From NCBI GenBank assembly GCA_959027945.1, contig CAUFRO010000059.1, positions 1-8,976 on the forward strand: a stretch of 8,976 nt of DNA, read 5' to 3'. This DNA is from an uncultured Collinsella sp. GTDB lineage: Bacteria > Actinomycetota > Coriobacteriia > Coriobacteriales > Coriobacteriaceae. Both the position numbers and the translations under genes were made by a program. The notes beneath the pieces are model-generated. The model saw only the letters and a list, made by a program, of their open reading frames with translations, searched no databases and was not told the DNA's origin. Positions 6,535 through 8,976 of this stretch are shown here, one piece after another (the stretch's first letter is position 1; every line of letters begins with the position of its first letter).

Positions 6535-7497
6535 ATGGGAAACATGACGGCGAATCAAAGGCTTGCAAGTCACATTAAAGCATGCGAACAGCAGATGAGC
6601 TGCGTGTACGCGCGCACGGCGGCGGAGGCAAAGCAGATTCAGCGGCGGGCGGAGGCGGGAAGTCTCGAAGCGGTCATGCCGGGGCTGTATGCGCGTCCGG
6701 AATACTGGTCCGAGCTCAAGTTTCGGCAGCGTTATCTGCATCGGGTGCGGGCGCTTGCGCAAAAGCACCCCGACTGGACATTTTGCTCCTATACGGCGGC
6801 TGTTATCTATGGCCTTTCGGTTTCGCATGCCAATTTGACGCACATCCATATCGCCGCGATGCCAGCCCAATCGACGACGCCGGGCTCTCAGGTCATTCGT
6901 CATCGCTATGCTCGTCAAACACGGGCCACCCAGATGGATATCGCCGTAACCGATATCGATCAAACGATTACGGATTGCTTGGTCGATGCATCGTTTGTCG
7001 AGGGACTGATCATCGCGGATTCGGCGCTCCATGAGCAACTTTTGTCGAAGGAGCATCTCGTTGAGACTGTCGACAAGCTTGGCCTGAATCGTCGCGGTGT
7101 TGTGACGGCGCGCAGGGTTGCACGATGTGCCGATGGGCTGTCGGAAAGCGGCGGCGAGTCCAAGGCGCGTGCCCTGATGATCGAGCGCGGCTGGCAGACG
7201 CCGGAGTTGCAAGTTGAGCTGTTCGACCCGGTTGAGCCGGGACGACCGTATCGCGTCGACTACTTGTGGCGCGTGGGCGACCGGCTGATTATCGGGGAGT
7301 TCGACGGATTTGTTAAAAGCGAGAAGGCAGCGGAGGAGGGCAAGCTCGCGAAGACGCAGTTCGATGAGCGCCAGCGCGAGTCGAGGCTTTCGCTGCTTGA
7401 TAACTGCAAGATCGTGCGCTTGTGCTGGGATGATCTAAGGGATCCGACAAAGTTCGATCGCAAGCTCAAGGTCGCCGGCGTGCCGCGTGCGTGCTGA
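6535..7497 (+). CDS. AbiEi-like antitoxin-domain protein with C-terminal PD-(D/E)XK-like domain
   Basis: The 320-residue product has a type IV antitoxin (AbiEi)-like N-terminal half: a short winged-helix segment at about 17-55 (RTAAEAKQIQRRAEAGSLEAVMPGLYAR), then the FCSYTAAVIYGLSV helix and the HIHIA strand at 83-107. The C-terminal part (about 204-300) resembles DUF559/Vsr-type restriction-endonuclease folds, with E208 in SGGESKAR, D242 in YRVDY, and E255/D257/G258 in GEFDGFVK followed by K261. The role is not proven: it may be a DNA-binding regulator or a nuclease-like defence protein. The ATG at 6535 is chosen because of GGGAGG at 6525-6530. An earlier TTG (6472) and ATG (6487) in frame lack a ribosome site, and the TTG falls inside the direct repeats. 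No AbiEii toxin gene is adjacent. The gene is more A+T-rich at third positions than metA and is bracketed by two 118-bp repeats, which suggests acquisition. Confidence 0.75.
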   Translation: MGNMTANQRLASHIKACEQQMSCVYARTAAEAKQIQRRAEAGSLEAVMPGLYARPEYWSELKFRQRYLHRVRALAQKHPDWTFCSYTAAVIYGLSVSHANLTHIHIAAMPAQSTTPGSQVIRHRYARQTRATQMDIAVTDIDQTITDCLVDASFVEGLIIADSALHEQLLSKEHLVETVDKLGLNRRGVVTARRVARCADGLSESGGESKARALMIERGWQTPELQVELFDPVEPGRPYRVDYLWRVGDRLIIGEFDGFVKSEKAAEEGKLAKTQFDERQRESRLSLLDNCKIVRLCWDDLRDPTKFDRKLKVAGVPRAC

Positions 7498-7520
7498 GGC
7501 GGTTGCAGAGCGTTTGGCTG

Positions 7521-7638
7521 CACAAGCGTGGAAAATCGGACGGACGAGCGTGGATTTTCGGACGCTTGTTGAATGAGCGTGGATAATCTCCCGTTTTTAG
7601 CTCGTAAGGGGACTCAAAGTGGGAGATTTTCCACGCTC
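7521..7638 (+). repeat. 118-bp structured intergenic repeat, copy 2
   Basis: Same layout as the copy at 6120-6237. Two 22-bp units lie at 7521-7542 (diverged, with AGCGTGGAAAATCGGACG) and 7543-7564 (identical to the units of copy 1). A 10-bp spacer of different sequence follows, then hairpin arms at 7575-7592 and 7621-7638 with one mismatch, around a 28-nt loop whose ends (GTTTTT and CTCAAAGT) match copy 1 but whose middle differs. It lies between the stops of the AbiEi-like gene and the convergent cyclo-ligase gene. No T-tract follows on either strand, so its terminator function is uncertain. The better-conserved parts are the arms and the second unit. Confidence 0.9.
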
Positions 7639-7664
7639 ATCTTGCGGGTGCGATACAGCGGCGG

Positions 7665-8261
7665 CTAGGCGCTGACGATGTGGGACAGCGGCAGGTCGTG
7701 CGCATCGGTGGGAACGTGGTCGACACGCTGTTCGTCAAAGGCGATGCCGACGATTTGGCATGCGGGCGAGAGCATGGGCAGGTAGCGGTCGTAGCAGCCT
7801 CCGCCGTAGCCCAGGCGCGCGCCGGTGCGGTCGAAAGCTACGAGCGGCACGACGATCATGTCGAGTGCTTCGGCAGACACGATAGGAAAGCGGCTGCTGT
7901 CGATGTCCGTAGCCGCGAAGGCCCGCGTGGGATGAGCGATAAACGGGGCCTCGGACGCATCGCCGGCAGAGACTGCCCGCATGCACATGCGCTGGCCACA
8001 AGCCATGGCGTCTGTTGCCGAGAGCATGCACGGATAGGCTACGCGCCAGCCGCGTTTGGCGGCCGCAGCGGCAAACGCGGCTGGGTCGACCTCGGAACCC
8101 ATCGCGGCATAGATGGCAACGGTGCGTTGGCCCGCAGTGCCGCTGGACTCCAACAGCTCAACAAGCCGCGCGCAGATAGTGGCGGACTTTGCCGCCCGAA
8201 CATCCAAATCAAGAGCATCGCGCCGAGCAATCACCGCCCGCCGCAACTCAGTCCTATCCAT
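7665..8261 (-). CDS. ygfA: 5-formyltetrahydrofolate cyclo-ligase
   Basis: ATP-dependent conversion of 5-formyl-THF to 5,10-methenyl-THF, which returns a stored folate form to one-carbon metabolism. The 198-residue product has the family's usual size and layout: LRRAVIARRDAL at the N-terminus, YAAMGSEVDP at 51-60, and the signature GYGGGCYDRY at 151-160 preceded by VPLVAFDRTGARL, ending in the typical HDLPLSHIVSA. The ATG at 8261 is chosen because it begins the conserved region and has GAGG (8267-8270) 5 nt upstream, within a purine-rich stretch (GGGAGATGAGG). The frame extends 9 codons further to a TTG at 8288. It is convergent with the AbiEi-like gene. The left arm of an inverted hairpin pair starts 20 bp upstream of the ATG, so the promoter must lie in or beyond that element. 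I see no clear -35/-10. Confidence 0.93.
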   Translation of the reverse strand: MDRTELRRAVIARRDALDLDVRAAKSATICARLVELLESSGTAGQRTVAIYAAMGSEVDPAAFAAAAAKRGWRVAYPCMLSATDAMACGQRMCMRAVSAGDASEAPFIAHPTRAFAATDIDSSRFPIVSAEALDMIVVPLVAFDRTGARLGYGGGCYDRYLPMLSPACQIVGIAFDEQRVDHVPTDAHDLPLSHIVSA

Positions 8262-8280
8262 CCCAGCCTCATCTCCCAAA

Positions 8281-8385
8281 CCTACCAAAAAGGGACAGGT
8301 TTATTTTGGCAGGTTTTTTCTGGGTAAACGCGATGGATTCACCCCAAACCACCACAAAGGTGCCTGTCCCCTTTGTGGTGGTTTG
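8281..8385. repeat. REPIN-like inverted pair of hairpins
   Basis: Hairpin 1: CCTACCAAAA (8281-8290) with TTTTGGCAGG (8304-8313), 9 of 10 paired, with GGGACAGG (8292-8299) in the loop, followed by six T (8314-8319). Hairpin 2: CAAACCACCACAAAGG (8345-8360) with its perfect 16-bp complement at 8370-8385, loop TGCCTGTCC, overlapping CCTGTCCC (8363-8370). The GGGACAGG and CCTGTCCC words are inverted relative to each other, as in REP doublets (REPINs/BIMEs) mobilised by RAYT transposases. It fills the gap between hicB and the cyclo-ligase gene and could also affect transcript ends. No transposase gene is in the window. Confidence 0.7.
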
Positions 8386-8401
8386 AGCCTAGGCGTTAAT
8401 G

Positions 8402-8731
8402 CTATAACGCCGCAGCAATTGCTTCAGTCACAAACTTATTGAGTGACTCACCCTTCTTTGCCGCTGCCAGCGCTGCTTGCTTATGAAGCTCGGAACCCGT
8501 TCTTACGTTGAACGAGCCCTTAAAAGCCCGCTCGGGCTCCTTGCCCTTCTCGGCGCAAAACTCAAGGTAATCGTCAACGGCGTCGTGGAAGCATTGTTCC
8601 ACTTCTTTAACCGTGGAGCTTTCAAATACGATTGCGTCCCTAATGCCGGTGACCATACCTGTTAGCACATGCTGTTCGGCATCGAACTCGACTGGGGCGA
8701 AATAACCCTTGTATGCCAAAACGTTACTCAT
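8402..8731 (-). CDS. hicB: HicB-family antitoxin
   Basis: Antitoxin of a type II HicAB module that binds and neutralises HicA and usually represses its own promoter. The 109-residue product has the HicB RNase-H-like N-terminus (MSNVLAYKGYFAPVEFD, then GMVTGIRDAIVFESSTVKEVEQCFHDAVDDY) and a C-terminal ribbon-helix-helix-like DNA-binding segment (FNVRTGSELHKQAALAAAKKGESLNKFVTEAI). The ATG at 8731 is preferred over the in-frame ATG at 8746. It has GGAGG (8737-8741) 5 nt upstream, and MSNVLAYKGY matches the usual family start. It overlaps the end of hicA by 8 nt (ATGAGTAA), so the two are translationally coupled, toxin first. G+C is lower than in the metabolic genes, fitting a transferred module. 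Free HicA would act as an mRNA interferase. Confidence 0.92.
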   Translation of the reverse strand: MSNVLAYKGYFAPVEFDAEQHVLTGMVTGIRDAIVFESSTVKEVEQCFHDAVDDYLEFCAEKGKEPERAFKGSFNVRTGSELHKQAALAAAKKGESLNKFVTEAIAAAL

Positions 8732-8975
8732 GACTACCTCCGACATCTTGCAGAAATCGAACGATGTTTCGAATGGTCCCCGCTGTCAATTCGTCAGATG
8801 GATGTGGCGCGTGCATTACGAATATCCTGCCATCTGATGGCCTGTAGAAGCGAACGCGCGATACGGATGTCTTGCCTTTGTTGTCCATTTCAAAGCCATA
8901 TGAAGCCATGACTTTTAAAAAGGCTCTGTTAGACCATGATTGACATCTTGCCCAATCATCTTTTTGTAATTGCAA
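8724..8975 (-). CDS. hicA: HicA-family toxin, 5' end at or beyond the window edge
   Basis: Predicted mRNA interferase toxin partner of the downstream HicB. The 83 codons visible contain the HicA dsRNA-binding-like fold: a helix (WSNRAFLKVMASYGF), strands with KTSVSRVRFYRP (about 35-46), then the conserved MHAPHPSDEL (54-63) and a last helix (TIRNIVRFLQDVG). The first in-frame start visible is a TTG at 8975, one base from the edge, so the true N-terminus probably lies outside. The strand segment reads SVSRVRF where many HicA toxins have GSHH with a catalytic His. Other HicA subfamilies with GSRVR-type motifs share this, so loss of activity should not be assumed. G+C is clearly low here (about 40% near the edge), unlike the left two thirds of the window. 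The stop codon lies inside the hicB start region. Confidence 0.85.
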   Translation of the reverse strand: MQLQKDDWARCQSWSNRAFLKVMASYGFEMDNKGKTSVSRVRFYRPSDGRIFVMHAPHPSDELTAGTIRNIVRFLQDVGGSHE

Positions 8976-8976
8976 A

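Noticed and set aside
6454..7212. 252-codon minus-strand frame opposite the AbiEi-like gene
   Set aside because: The plus-strand product has recognisable domains and a ribosome site. The antisense product has neither.
7680..8327. Plus-strand frame opposite the cyclo-ligase gene
   Set aside because: Antisense shadow of a clear 5-formyl-THF cyclo-ligase.
8732..8746. Upstream ATG at 8746 for hicB
   Set aside because: The ATG at 8731 has GGAGG 5 nt upstream and matches the usual HicB N-terminus. Starting at 8746 would put that ribosome site inside the gene.

Overview
The window (8976 bp, mostly about 60-65% G+C by eye) looks like a chromosomal segment of a high-G+C anaerobic gut actinobacterium. 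I favour a Coriobacteriia member such as Collinsella. This rests on base composition, codon use, the FrlB-type sugar gene next to a GntR/UTRA regulator, and the L-2-hydroxyisocaproate-dehydrogenase-like enzyme. The genus is an inference; the sequence carries no rRNA or other marker.

Left part (1-3935): recQ (DNA repair helicase) is followed after 2 bp by a GntR/HutC-type regulator. After a 144-bp gap with a clear promoter and two near-identical 18-bp candidate operators comes a SIS-domain sugar-phosphate isomerase/deglycase of the FrlB type. The regulator probably controls the SIS gene. A strong 17-bp-stem hairpin ends this block and is shared with the convergent gene that follows.

Middle part (3936-6244): an NAD-dependent L-2-hydroxyacid (lactate/hydroxyisocaproate) dehydrogenase on the minus strand is divergent from metA, with 211 bp between them. 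MetA has Glu at residue 111, which predicts acetyl-CoA rather than succinyl-CoA use. A 19-bp-stem hairpin with a T6 tract follows metA.

Right part (6120-8976): this is the accessory region. Two directly oriented copies of a 118-bp structured repeat lie 1401 bp apart. Each copy has two 22-bp tandem units, a 10-bp spacer and a long hairpin, all built on the word GAGCGTGGAT. They bracket a single gene: a protein with an AbiEi-like N-terminus and a C-terminal PD-(D/E)XK-nuclease-like domain, without an adjacent AbiEii toxin gene. A pair of 13-bp direct repeats 22 bp apart lies in front of it. Then come minus-strand 5-formyltetrahydrofolate cyclo-ligase, a REPIN-like inverted pair of hairpins with GGGACAGG/CCTGTCCC loops, and a lower-G+C minus-strand hicA-hicB toxin-antitoxin pair that runs to the right edge.

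The main lead is the repeat-flanked AbiEi-nuclease gene between two housekeeping genes (metA and the cyclo-ligase). It may be a small mobile or defence cassette, but the repeats could equally be a dispersed intergenic repeat family.
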